DNA of 64,000 bases, from the NCBI GenBank assembly GCA_016709145.1, contig JADJEK010000001.1, forward strand, positions 1,426,001 to 1,490,000. The letters are read 5' to 3'. Below the pieces are notes generated by a model. It saw nothing but the letters and a program-made list of their open reading frames with translations, did no database searches and was not told the origin of the DNA. This DNA is from Planctomycetota bacterium. GTDB taxonomy: Bacteria; Planctomycetota; B15-G4; JADJEK01. Of the stretch, positions 49,280-58,447 are shown piece after piece. Positions within the stretch are counted from its first letter, which is position 1, and each line of letters begins with the position of its first letter. Position numbers and translations under genes: made by a program.

Positions 49280-50674
49280 TCAGTCGATCTCCGGCAGCGT
49301 GTTCACGCCACCCGTGCCGTACGCGTTGGCCTGGAACGACGTCGGCATCACCGACGCCGCGACGTCGATGCGGTTGTTCTTCGCGGTGTTGTTCTTGAAC
49401 GCCATGCTCGAACCGGACAGATCGAAGCCTTCGCCCGAGTTCTTCAGCGCGACGTTGCTCAGCACGTCGCAGTTCGAGCCGTTCACGTCGAAGCCGTCGA
49501 CGGTGTTCCCCGTCGCGACGTTGTTCAGGATGTCGGAGTTGCCGACGTACAGCAGGAAGCCATCGCCGTGGCAGTCCTTCGCGGTGTTCTTCTCGATCGT
49601 CGCTCCGTTCCCGGAAAAGTAGAAGCCTGCCGAGGAACCTGAGAAGCGGCCCGAACGCAGCGCGATGTTCTTACGTGCGGTGATCCCATCGGCACTGACG
49701 TAGAAACCCGCGTATCCGCCACCGTCGACGATGTTCGATTCGACGAGCACGAACGTTCCGCCCGAAACGTAGATCCCTTCGTCGTTCCCGCCGGTCGTCC
49801 GCACGCGGTTCTTGCGCACGGTCAACTGACTGCCCGATACGTAGATGCCTTCGTAGCGCGTATCGAAGACCAGGTTGTCCTCGAGCAGCGCGCCGTCACC
49901 ACCCGAGTAGATCCCGTTGCCGTCGAATGCCGAATACACCTTGTTGCCGCGGAACACTCCATCGAGCGAATTGACGTAGATCCCGCTCGAACCGATGTTC
50001 CTGACGGTGTTCTTCTCGATCACCGCATCCGGCCCGGAGACGTAGATGCCATATCCATTCGTGTTCTGGATCGTGTTCTTGCGCACGATCGGCGTCGCTC
50101 CGCTCACGTAGATGCCGTACGACGAGCAGTATGAGATCGAGCAGTTCTCGACCTTGATGTCGTCGTTGGACGACGCCGCGTAGACGCCGTACGCGCAGCC
50201 GGTCATGACGCAGTTGCGGATCACCGTGTCGCTGACCAGTGCCTGGAGTTGGACGCCGACCTCACCGCAATTGATGAACTTCGTGTTCTCGATCAACGCT
50301 CCATGCGAGCTCACGTTGACGCCCGCGCCGTGCTTATTGACGCCGGCGTACAACGCGTGGCGGATCGTGAACCCGCGCACCGTGACGTCATCGGCGTTGA
50401 TCTGGATGCCGGGGCCGTCGCCGCTGCCGTTCGCGAGCCGCGCGTCGATGATCACGTTGCCCGACGCCTTCAGCGTCAGGCCGTCGAGCGTGCTGCCGAT
50501 CAGCGGGGTCTCTTCGTAGACGCCGGCCTTCACGGTCACGGTGCCGCCGGCGCCAGCCGCAGTGATGCCGGCTTGGATCGTCGGGAACTGCCCGTTCTTC
50601 TGGACGACGACGTTCGCAGCCTGGGCGGTGGTCGCGGTGGCGAGGGCGAGAAGGACGGCGACGCGGATGTTCAT
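49280..50674 (-). CDS. Secreted right-handed beta-helix protein, array family B, member 3
   Basis: This 464-residue protein is the closest relative of member 2. Signal peptide MNIRVAVLLALATATTAQA, then the shared NVVVQKNGQFPTIQAGITAA opening. Its middle differs from member 2 by many substitutions (INCGEVGVQLQALVSDTV, SSNDDIKVENCSI) and one small insertion, although the rung pattern EGIYVSG..VRKN is the same. It ends NAYGTGGVNTLPEID. It lies 111 bases downstream of a family A gene, so the two families alternate in the transcript direction. Confidence 0.86.
   Translation of the reverse strand: MNIRVAVLLALATATTAQAANVVVQKNGQFPTIQAGITAAGAGGTVTVKAGVYEETPLIGSTLDGLTLKASGNVIIDARLANGSGDGPGIQINADDVTVRGFTIRHALYAGVNKHGAGVNVSSHGALIENTKFINCGEVGVQLQALVSDTVIRNCVMTGCAYGVYAASSNDDIKVENCSISYCSSYGIYVSGATPIVRKNTIQNTNGYGIYVSGPDAVIEKNTVRNIGSSGIYVNSLDGVFRGNKVYSAFDGNGIYSGGDGALLEDNLVFDTRYEGIYVSGSQLTVRKNRVRTTGGNDEGIYVSGGTFVLVESNIVDGGGYAGFYVSADGITARKNIALRSGRFSGSSAGFYFSGNGATIEKNTAKDCHGDGFLLYVGNSDILNNVATGNTVDGFDVNGSNCDVLSNVALKNSGEGFDLSGSSMAFKNNTAKNNRIDVAASVMPTSFQANAYGTGGVNTLPEID
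50355..50620 (-). repeat. 266-bp block identical to 48883-49148
   Basis: This is the second copy of the identical block, in the 5' part of beta-helix member 3. Identity starts at the codons for the IRHA segment and stops at the signal-peptide cleavage region, so the signal peptide itself is outside it. Confidence 0.85.
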
Positions 50675-50785
50675 GGCTGGGCTCCGAACGAGGATCGCCC
50701 AGGAGATCCTCTCGGAATCCACGCTGTCACGGGCATTCCCGCGGACATTCCGGCGAGGAGCGTTGTGAACTCACGCAACCTTCGA

Positions 50786-51676
50786 TCATTGCTCGAGTTC
50801 GAACTGTTCGACTGCCGGCGGCGAGGCGTACGGTCCATCCCCGAGCTGAACGAAATCGGCGACTCCGGCGCCCCCGGAGAGGTTGACCGAGCTCGAGAAC
50901 GCGGAGGCATGCGGCGCGTCCGGAACGATGAACGAGTCGTCCCCGCCGCCGAGTTTCGCGACGACCTTGCCGACGAATGCCGGCTCCCGCACCAACACCT
51001 CGTCGACGGCATTGCTGAGGATCCACTGCGAGTTGCCACCGACCGCCACGTCGTCGATCCGCAGAACGTGCAGCGACGCCGTGGTCGCCTTCGGCGTGTC
51101 GCTGCGGATCTTCAGATCGCTGCCGATCAGGAGGTCGCCGGACTCCGCATCGAAGCTCTGACCGATGCCGTCGACATTGATCGACGTCGCGCCGCGGATC
51201 GACAACGTGCGCCCCACGATGGCGGGGAACTGGGCCGAACTCAGCTCGCATTCGAACTCGTCGCCGTCCTGGCCACCGAGCTTCACGTCGAGGTCCCGTC
51301 CGACGAACACGCACGCGTCGTCGGTCAGTAGGCGGTCTCGATTGCGGATCTCGACGTCGTCCACTCCCGTTCCGGTCAAGACGTGCAGCGAGCCGCCGAT
51401 CTTGACGCCGTGGATCCCGACCTCGTCGTCGCCGCCCTCGGTGCGCACATCGATGTCGCGAATGCCCGTGAACTCGGCGACGAGCAATCCGTCGACCATG
51501 ACCTGGACGTCGCCGAGCGCGCCACTCCCGCCGAGGATGATCGCGTCGTTCGCGTCGTCACCCTTCACGGTCAACTTGGCGTTCGACTTCTTGGTCGTCA
51601 CGGCGGCATGGCTCTCGGCGCCGATCCAGACCAGTGACAGGACGAGCGGGACGAGGACGCGGGGAAGGCTGAACAT
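50786..51676 (-). CDS. Secreted RTX-like beta-roll protein, array family A, member 9
   Basis: At 296 residues this is the longest family A protein. The signal peptide ends near SHA-AVTT (residue 24) and GGAG precedes the ATG at 51676. EGGDDEVGI (80-88), IGGSLHVLTGTGVDDVEI (93-110), VKLGGQDGDEFE (131-142), LGGGDDSFIV (232-241) and SGGAGVADFV (257-266) mark the repeats. It starts 24 bases after the stop of member 10, close enough for one transcript. Together they form a detached family A pair inside the beta-helix block. Confidence 0.82.
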   Translation of the reverse strand: MFSLPRVLVPLVLSLVWIGAESHAAVTTKKSNAKLTVKGDDANDAIILGGSGALGDVQVMVDGLLVAEFTGIRDIDVRTEGGDDEVGIHGVKIGGSLHVLTGTGVDDVEIRNRDRLLTDDACVFVGRDLDVKLGGQDGDEFECELSSAQFPAIVGRTLSIRGATSINVDGIGQSFDAESGDLLIGSDLKIRSDTPKATTASLHVLRIDDVAVGGNSQWILSNAVDEVLVREPAFVGKVVAKLGGGDDSFIVPDAPHASAFSSSVNLSGGAGVADFVQLGDGPYASPPAVEQFELEQ

Positions 51677-51700
51677 GGGGATCTCCGGTTCCAACATCGA

Positions 51701-52582
51701 TCAGAGGATGAACTCGAACTGGCTGATCGTCGGCGTGACGTCGATGTTCGCGCCGACCAACTGGAGGACGTCGCCGCTACCGCTGCCACCGCGGAGTTCG
51801 ACGGCTGCTGCGAACGAACTCGGCGAACTCGGAGGGCCGACGCCGAATTGATCGTCACCCCCTCCCAGCTTCGCTTTGAACGACCGTGCGAACGCGCAGT
51901 CCGTGACCGTGACCACGTCCACGTCCGAACCGAGTTCGATGCGCGTACTGCCGCCGACGCGGACACCGGTCAGTGAGATGGTGCGATCGTCGCCGTTGAT
52001 ATCGACGGCGCGCTTGCCGCGGATCGTGAGATCGGCGCCGATGGTGATCACTCCGGCATCGTCGTCGGCGACCGAACCGGAGGACTCCATGACGACGTCC
52101 GCCGCGTCGCGGATCGTCAGCTTGCCGCCGATCGTGACTCCCAGGACCGAGTCGTCGGCGTCGATCGTTGCGCGATCCCCGAGCTGGCCACCGAGCGCGA
52201 TGTCGACGTTCCTGCCGACGAACACGGAGCGGTCCGCGGACTCGAAGATGCGGTCGGACTGCACGATCACGGTGTCGTTGCCGCCGCCGAGCTTGACCTT
52301 CAGCGAGCCACCGATCTGCAACCCGTTCACGAACAGCAGGTCGTTGCCGGCGCCGAGCTCGACCGTCACGTCGCGCACACCCTCGAGGGCCGCGGTCTCG
52401 ACGTCGTCGACGTAGATGCGGAGCTCCCCGAATCGGCCGACCCCCTCGACGATCACGTCGTGCGCGGTGCCGTCACTCTGGATCGAGACCTTGCGATCAT
52501 CGAACTCGATTGCGATGTCTGCGACCGCGAGCTCCGAGGCCGTGGCGACCGCGACCGCGACCAGAGCCGTACGAACGAACAT
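51701..52582 (-). CDS. Secreted RTX-like beta-roll protein, array family A, member 10
   Basis: The 293-residue product has signal peptide MFVRTALVAVAVATASELAV, cleaved near VA-DIAI. It has lost the KKG.KL start of its paralogs (DDRKVSIQSDG instead), but keeps three well-formed acidic turns, GAGNDLLFV (77-85), GGGNDTVIV (99-107) and GGGDDQFGV (230-238), and the IGGSLKVKLGG consensus at 90-100. The run IDADDSVLG with SVADDDAG is unusually acidic. It is probably co-transcribed with member 9. Confidence 0.82.
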   Translation of the reverse strand: MFVRTALVAVAVATASELAVADIAIEFDDRKVSIQSDGTAHDVIVEGVGRFGELRIYVDDVETAALEGVRDVTVELGAGNDLLFVNGLQIGGSLKVKLGGGNDTVIVQSDRIFESADRSVFVGRNVDIALGGQLGDRATIDADDSVLGVTIGGKLTIRDAADVVMESSGSVADDDAGVITIGADLTIRGKRAVDINGDDRTISLTGVRVGGSTRIELGSDVDVVTVTDCAFARSFKAKLGGGDDQFGVGPPSSPSSFAAAVELRGGSGSGDVLQLVGANIDVTPTISQFEFIL

Positions 52583-52741
52583 GGCGACCTCCGCTGCGTC
52601 GCGGGGTCGCCATGTTGCCGCGTTCTACGCGGTGGCTGGGGCGACCCGCCGTCGACACCCCACGAGGCGACGATGGCGGTTCGGTCCGACAGACTCTTTT
52701 TGGGCCGGGAACAGGAATCCACCGGGCTGATTCACGACCTC

Positions 52742-54121
52742 TCAGTCGATCTCGGGCAGTGTGCTCAAGCCGCCCGTGCCGTACGCGTTGGCCTGGAACG
52801 ACTGCGGCATCGCCGTCGCCGCGATGTCGATGCGATTGTTCTTCGCGACGTTGTTCGTGAACAGGGTGTCCGGGCTCTTCAGGACGAAGCCCTCCCCCGA
52901 GTTCTTGATGGCGAAGTTCTTCGAGACCGTGCCGAGCACGGAAAGTTCGAAGCCGTCGATCGCGTTGCGGATGGCGCTGTTGCCGCTCACGCTCGCCTGT
53001 TCCAGGGACAGTCGGAAGCCGTCGCCGAAACCGTCCTTGGCGGTGTTGCCGAGGACGACGACCGACGTGCCCGCGAAGTAGAACGCGCTCGCCCCGTTGC
53101 CGGATCGGCCGCAGCGCAGCACGACGTTCTTCTTCACCGTCGAGTCGGTCAATGCCCCGAGGATCCCGTTGCCGCCGACATCGCGGAGCACGTTCGCTTC
53201 GATGGTCGAGTTGTTGCCTTCGACGACGATCCCCTCGGCGATCGAGCCGACGCCGAGGATCCTGTTGTTCGCGACGACGACGTTGGAACCGTGCGTGTAG
53301 ATGCCCGTGTTGCGCGTGTCGGCGATCTTGTTCGACGTGACATTCGAGTTGTCGCCGAACATCACGATTCCCGGGCCCGAGAACACGCTGGTGACCTTGT
53401 TGCCGCGAACGGTCGCGTCGACGACTCCGAGGGCGAGAATCGCTTCGGCCTCGGTGCGTCGGATCGAGTTGAACTCGACTCGCGGACGCATGCCCGTGAC
53501 GTCGATGCCCTTGATCGACGAAGTGATCGCGTTCTTGCGCAGCACGATGTCGTCGCCGGCGGCGTAGATCCCCGTGCCGGAGCAGGCGTCGATCACGCAA
53601 TTCTGAACCCGAAGGCGCGAGCCGAATTGAGCGAACACGCCCAGCGAGCAGGCCTCGAACCGGCAGTTCTGAATCACTGCGTCGGTCTGCGTGACGTGGA
53701 CCGCGGACGAGCTCGCGTTCACGACGCGCAGTTTCTCGAGGCGGACACGGACGCCCTGGACGAGGACTCCGGCGCCGGGGTCGCCCGAGAGTGTGTTCTT
53801 CGCATGCCGAACGGTGAAACCGCGGACGACGACATCGTCCGCGCCGACGATCAGACCGGTGCCATCGGCGTCACCGTTCGCGAGGCGGGCGTCGATGATG
53901 ACCGAACCGCTCGCTTTCAGTGTCAGGCCGACGTGGCTGCTCGCGACGATCGGTGTTTCTTCGTACACACCGGCCAGGACGGTCACGGTTCCACCGGGGC
54001 CGGCAGCGTCGATCCCCGCCTGGATCGTCGGGAACAACCCGTTCTTCTGGACCACGACATCGGCTGCTCGCCCCGACGCGGTCGTGACGAGGGCAATGGC
54101 GAAGACGAATCGAGTGATCAT
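52742..54121 (-). CDS. Secreted right-handed beta-helix protein, array family B, member 4
   Basis: The start MITRFVFAIALVTTASG at 54121 gives 459 residues; an in-frame ATG 33 bases upstream lies in the shared upstream element and is less likely. The mature protein opens DVVVQKNGLFPTIQAGIDAA and has fewer Tyr rungs than members 2 and 3, with Val/Asn-rich rungs instead (GIVMFGDNSNVTSNKI, GIYTHGSNVVVANNRI). The C-terminal part AKDGFGDGFRLSLEQASVSG is close to member 5 and not to the others, so members 4 and 5 form a second sub-pair. Confidence 0.85.
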   Translation of the reverse strand: MITRFVFAIALVTTASGRAADVVVQKNGLFPTIQAGIDAAGPGGTVTVLAGVYEETPIVASSHVGLTLKASGSVIIDARLANGDADGTGLIVGADDVVVRGFTVRHAKNTLSGDPGAGVLVQGVRVRLEKLRVVNASSSAVHVTQTDAVIQNCRFEACSLGVFAQFGSRLRVQNCVIDACSGTGIYAAGDDIVLRKNAITSSIKGIDVTGMRPRVEFNSIRRTEAEAILALGVVDATVRGNKVTSVFSGPGIVMFGDNSNVTSNKIADTRNTGIYTHGSNVVVANNRILGVGSIAEGIVVEGNNSTIEANVLRDVGGNGILGALTDSTVKKNVVLRCGRSGNGASAFYFAGTSVVVLGNTAKDGFGDGFRLSLEQASVSGNSAIRNAIDGFELSVLGTVSKNFAIKNSGEGFVLKSPDTLFTNNVAKNNRIDIAATAMPQSFQANAYGTGGLSTLPEID

Positions 54122-54138
54122 GTGTGGCTCCGACTTGC

Positions 54139-54162
54139 GGTTCGCCATGATCACCCGCGCGC
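54139..54162 (-). promoter_or_regulatory. Second copy of the 24-base upstream element
   Basis: Identical to 49219-49242 and at almost the same distance from the start codon of beta-helix member 4 (17 bases). Flanking bases are unrelated, so the match is not simply part of a larger duplicated block. Confidence 0.4.
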
Positions 54163-54199
54163 ATCGGCGTTCACCCGGGATATTCCGGTGGAAGATGCC

Positions 54200-55591
54200 T
54201 CAGTCGATCTCGGGGGGCGTGTTCACGCCACCCGTGCCGTACGCGTTGGCCTGGAACGACTGGGGCGCGGCCGTCGCCGCGACGTCGATGCGGTTGTTCT
54301 TCGCGACGTTGTTCGTGAACACCATGTTCGCGTTGCCGAGGCGGAAGCCCTCGCCCCAGTTCTTCAATGCCACGTTCTTCGAGACCGTGCCGAGCACGTC
54401 CATGTCGAAGCCGTCGATCGCGTTGCCGATGGCGCTGTTGCCGATCACGTCCGACTGTTGCAGCGACAGGCGGAAGCCGTCGCCGTGCCCGTCCTTGGCG
54501 GTGTTGGCGAGGACATCGACGGACGTGCCACCGAGATAGAACGCGCTCGACGCGCTGCCGATCCGGCCGCAGCGCAGGACGACGTTCTTCTTCACGGTCA
54601 TGTTCGACGAGAACGCGTAGATCCCGTTGCCGCCGATGTCGCGCAGCACGTTCGACTCGATCGTCGGGCTCATGCCGCTGACGTAGATCCCGTCCTCGAA
54701 CGAGCCGACGCCGAGGACCTTGTTCTTCGCGATGACGGGGTTGGAGCCGGAGATGTTGATGCCGTCCGCGCGAACGTCGACGATCGTGTTCGATGTGATC
54801 TCCGAGTCGTCGCCGGATGCGGTGATGCCACCGCCCGCGAACACGCTCGTGATCTTGTTGCCGCGCACGATCGCTTCGGCGAAGCCGACCTGGACCGCCA
54901 TGTTGTCGATGCGCTGGAGCGCGTTCGATTCGACGTGCGGCCGCATGCCGGACAGCGAGATGCCCGTGCCGCACGACGTGATCGCGTTCTTGCGAGCGAC
55001 GATGTCGTCGCCGCTGGCGAAGATCGCGCTGGAGACCGCGCCATCGATGACGCAGCCCTCGGCGAGCAGTCGCGCTCCCGTCGGCGCGTAGATGCCGTAC
55101 ACGCAACCTTCGAAGCGGCAGTTCTTGATGACCGCGTCGGTCTGCTCGACGTAGACGCCGTACTCGCTCGCATTCACGACGCGCAGCTTCTCGAGGCGCA
55201 CGCGGACACCCTTGACGTGGACACCGGCGCCGGGCTTGCCGCCGCCCGCGTTCAACGCGTGGCGGATCGTGATGCCGCGCACGACGACGTCGTCGCCGCT
55301 GACGATCAGCCCGGGACCATCAGCACCGCCGTTCGCGAGGCGCGCGTCGATGATGACCGTGCCGGACGCCTTCAGCGTCAGGCCATCGAGGCTGCTCGCG
55401 ATGTTCGGCGTCTCTTCGTAGACGCCGGCCTTCACGGTGACGGTGCCGCCGGCGCCCGCGGCGTTGATGCCGTCCTGGATCGTCGGGTATTGGCCGTTCT
55501 TCTGGACGACGACGTTGGCGGCGTTTGCGGTTGCGCCGGCGAGTGCGGCGACGGCGGACAGGACGAGGATGCGCGTGCTTCGCGTGTTCAT
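54200..55591 (-). CDS. Secreted right-handed beta-helix protein, array family B, member 5
   Basis: This 463-residue protein is the outermost array gene. The start is ATG 55591 (MNTRSTRILVLSAVAALAG); open sequence further upstream is Pro/Arg-rich and not signal-like. Rungs include GVYVEQTDAVIKNCRF, GIYAPTGARLLAEGCVI, GINISGSNPVIAKNKV and GIYVSGMSPTIESNVL, followed by the paired-partner segment AKDGHGDGFRLSLQQSDVIG shared with member 4. The tail NAYGTGGVNTPPEID keeps the PEID end seen in all five proteins, a fixed C-terminus that may be an assembly or export feature. Confidence 0.86.
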   Translation of the reverse strand: MNTRSTRILVLSAVAALAGATANAANVVVQKNGQYPTIQDGINAAGAGGTVTVKAGVYEETPNIASSLDGLTLKASGTVIIDARLANGGADGPGLIVSGDDVVVRGITIRHALNAGGGKPGAGVHVKGVRVRLEKLRVVNASEYGVYVEQTDAVIKNCRFEGCVYGIYAPTGARLLAEGCVIDGAVSSAIFASGDDIVARKNAITSCGTGISLSGMRPHVESNALQRIDNMAVQVGFAEAIVRGNKITSVFAGGGITASGDDSEITSNTIVDVRADGINISGSNPVIAKNKVLGVGSFEDGIYVSGMSPTIESNVLRDIGGNGIYAFSSNMTVKKNVVLRCGRIGSASSAFYLGGTSVDVLANTAKDGHGDGFRLSLQQSDVIGNSAIGNAIDGFDMDVLGTVSKNVALKNWGEGFRLGNANMVFTNNVAKNNRIDVAATAAPQSFQANAYGTGGVNTPPEID

Positions 55592-55708
55592 GGGGGGTGC
55601 TCCTGCAAAGTGCCCAGAGGGAGCAATCCGGGCGGGAGCCTCCGCGTCACGCAGCCGTCCCCACGAATCGGGAAACGGCGGCGTGAGACTCACGAACAGC
55701 GATGGAAC

Positions 55709-58447
55709 TCAGGGAGCGGTGGCGACTTCGGCGTTGCTGCCCGCGAGGCCGAACGGACCGGCCGGATCATCGATCCACGCCTGGAAGTACACGGCGAACG
55801 CACTCGGAACCCCTGTCGGCCACGTTCCCGCCAGCATCCATTCGCCCTGCCCACTGGTCACGAGTCCCGCCAGCACGACCTGCGGAGCGGGGACGAGCGT
55901 GCCGCCGTAGAACGGCGCATTCACGGTGGTCAGGCCGATCACCAGCGCGGACAGCGCGTTCGGTCGTGCCTGCTGCAGCGTCAGGGAGACCGGCGAGTTC
56001 GCGACCAGACTGCCGTCGCCGTCGAGCACGGGAGTTCCTCGTGAGCCCGCGAGCGCCGATCCCAAGTCCGTCCACGGCTCGGCGACTCCGACGACCGACG
56101 TCGCGATGCGGTAGTTCGCGAACGGGGCGTCGACGACGAAGTCCGAGAACGCGAGCAACGCCGAACCCTGCGCGAGCGGCGCCAGCGCCGTGAACGCTTC
56201 GGGCGCGAGATCGTCCGCGATCACGACTCCGTTCGGGTCGAGGACGACGCCGAACTCGGAGACGCGCGCGGCGTAGACGTCGGTGCGATGGTCGTGGATT
56301 CCCTCGGCCAGGCGGCTGTCCTGCCAAGCGACGATGAACTCGTCACCGTTCCACGCGATCGAAGGCGCGACCTGCGAGTACGCAGCCGACGACACGTTGA
56401 ACACGGCCCCGAGCGGCGTGAGGTCGGCGGCGAAGAGGCGCGCGACGACGTTCTCGGCGACCTGAGAGGACGGGCCGCTGTGCCACGCGACCATCAGTGA
56501 GTCCGACGAGGCCGCGACCTTCGGCAGTTGGTTGTAGACCGACGACGAGACCGTCGAGACCTGCGCGCCGGGCACGTTGTTCACGCTGACCTTGCGCAGG
56601 AACACGTCGCACCACGGGTTGTCGTGCGACCAATTGCGTTGCCACGTGACCAGGAACCCGCCGTCGAACGCGATCACCTGTTGATCGACCGCGTAGGTCG
56701 AGCCGACGAAGACCGAGTTCGCGTCGAGCACGGCGCCGCTCGTCGCGCTGACGCGGCGCGAGTAGACCTCGAGGAATTGGAAGTACGTCGGGTTGTCGAG
56801 TGCCGTGACGAGGAACACGTCGCCCTGCGCGGCGACGTCGCTGCGCATGCCGTTCATGACCGCGATCGGCGCCGCATCGATCGGTGCGAGCGCGGCGTCG
56901 TAGCGTCGCGCTTTCACGCCGGTACCGGTGTCCCACGTGATCATCCACGTCGACCCGTTCCAGGCCGCGTTCGGATTCACGACGTCGGATCCACCGACGA
57001 TCTCCACGAGGGATCCGACCGGCTGGCCCACGGAGTCCATCCGCTGAGCCAACACGCGCTGCTGCCCCGACGTCCGACTCTCGAACACGATCAGAGTGCC
57101 GTCGTTCGGCGCGCCGGTCATGTCCGCGAACAGTTGCGAGGGCGCGCCGGTGGCGGCGCAGCCGCGCGGAGTGGACGTGCCGTTCGCATGCACGATCGCG
57201 GCGTACACGTCGGTCGGAGCGAAGCTGCCCCCGCCGCGCGTGTCCTGCCAAACGGCCAGCGAGCCGCCGCTCGCGAGCGACGTGATGGCCGGAGTGCCCT
57301 GACTCGCCCCGGCCGGATCGATCGCGAAGCCGTTGAAGTCCAGCACGGTGCCCGCGACGGAGACGCGGCAGGCATTGATGAAGTAGCCGTTCGTCTCGGG
57401 CTCGCGGAACACGGCGACCCACTGGGCGCCGTCCCAACCGACGTCGGGATTCACGCCCTGGAAGCCGTAGCCGTTGGTGTCGTACAGCCCATCGCCGGTG
57501 GGGCCGTCCAACACGGCGCCGGCTTGCGTGACACGAGTGCCGTAGACCTTGCTCGCGCCGCCGACGCAGCACGGGTTGTAGCGGTCCCATACGACGTAGA
57601 AGTCCGTGCCATTGGTCGCGACGGCGGGAGTGACTTCGTAGTCCGTGTGGTTCGCGACGTTGAACGACGACCCGATCGCGCTCAGCGATGGATTCGCGAA
57701 CTGCCCACGGATGTCGTCCTGACCGTTGCTGCTCCACTGCGACCAGACGACGAAGTAGCGGTTGCCCGCGAACGTCGCGCGGCCGTTGACCGGCGTGGCC
57801 GGCGAGCCGGAAGTGGTCGCGATCACTTTCGGCGTGGTGTCGACGAGCGCGCCGGCCGACGAGATCCGCGCCGCGCGAACCTGCGCCTGTGCGCCGGCGA
57901 AACCGGTCCAGAACACCGTCCAGTTCGAACCGTCGCTCGCGACGTCCCAGAAGTACGACGGCGCTTGACCGAGATCGACCGCGACGACGATCGCCGGATC
58001 GTCGACCAGCGAGCCGTCGGACGCGATGCGCGCGGCCTCGACGCCGTAGGCGTAGATCGAACCGGCGATCGCTTGCGACGACCACGCGACCAGCCAGTGG
58101 GTGCCGTTCCATGCGACGCGCGGTCGACCCTGATCGGCGGCCGCTTGACTGACGAGGATCGGAGCCGGATCGAGCAGCGTGCCGTTGGCGTCATAGCGCG
58201 CGGCGAAGATGTCGAAGCCACTCTGCGCGGACGCGGTGAATCCCGACGGATCCACGCGCTTGTCCGACCAGACCACGAGCGTCTTGTCGCCGCCTCGGCA
58301 GGCCGCGGGTTGTTCCTGAGTGCCGAACGCGGGCGAGGGAATGGCGTCGCCGGGCAACAGCGACGAGGGACTCACGGCAAGCTGCGCATGCGCCGCCGCG
58401 CACATCCACAGAGCAACGAACGCACTCGACACGGTGGACTTCGACAT
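55709..58447 (-). CDS. Large secreted repeat protein, paralog of 6292-8997
   Basis: GGAGGAG lies three bases ahead of the ATG at 58447, a strong ribosome site. The signal peptide MSKSTVSSAFVALWMCAAAH ends near AHA-QLAV. The 912-residue product repeats W.DKR / VAWNGTHWLVAWSS / GNRYFVVWSQ / GDEFIVAWQDSR blade-like units and ends in the domain VSLTLQQARPNALSALVIG ... GEWMLAGTWPTGVPSAF shared with the 901-residue protein. A second open frame continues upstream of 58447 without homology. The two paralogs lie nearly 50 kb apart, on either side of the trehalose, defence and beta-solenoid regions. Confidence 0.87.
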   Translation of the reverse strand: MSKSTVSSAFVALWMCAAAHAQLAVSPSSLLPGDAIPSPAFGTQEQPAACRGGDKTLVVWSDKRVDPSGFTASAQSGFDIFAARYDANGTLLDPAPILVSQAAADQGRPRVAWNGTHWLVAWSSQAIAGSIYAYGVEAARIASDGSLVDDPAIVVAVDLGQAPSYFWDVASDGSNWTVFWTGFAGAQAQVRAARISSAGALVDTTPKVIATTSGSPATPVNGRATFAGNRYFVVWSQWSSNGQDDIRGQFANPSLSAIGSSFNVANHTDYEVTPAVATNGTDFYVVWDRYNPCCVGGASKVYGTRVTQAGAVLDGPTGDGLYDTNGYGFQGVNPDVGWDGAQWVAVFREPETNGYFINACRVSVAGTVLDFNGFAIDPAGASQGTPAITSLASGGSLAVWQDTRGGGSFAPTDVYAAIVHANGTSTPRGCAATGAPSQLFADMTGAPNDGTLIVFESRTSGQQRVLAQRMDSVGQPVGSLVEIVGGSDVVNPNAAWNGSTWMITWDTGTGVKARRYDAALAPIDAAPIAVMNGMRSDVAAQGDVFLVTALDNPTYFQFLEVYSRRVSATSGAVLDANSVFVGSTYAVDQQVIAFDGGFLVTWQRNWSHDNPWCDVFLRKVSVNNVPGAQVSTVSSSVYNQLPKVAASSDSLMVAWHSGPSSQVAENVVARLFAADLTPLGAVFNVSSAAYSQVAPSIAWNGDEFIVAWQDSRLAEGIHDHRTDVYAARVSEFGVVLDPNGVVIADDLAPEAFTALAPLAQGSALLAFSDFVVDAPFANYRIATSVVGVAEPWTDLGSALAGSRGTPVLDGDGSLVANSPVSLTLQQARPNALSALVIGLTTVNAPFYGGTLVPAPQVVLAGLVTSGQGEWMLAGTWPTGVPSAFAVYFQAWIDDPAGPFGLAGSNAEVATAP

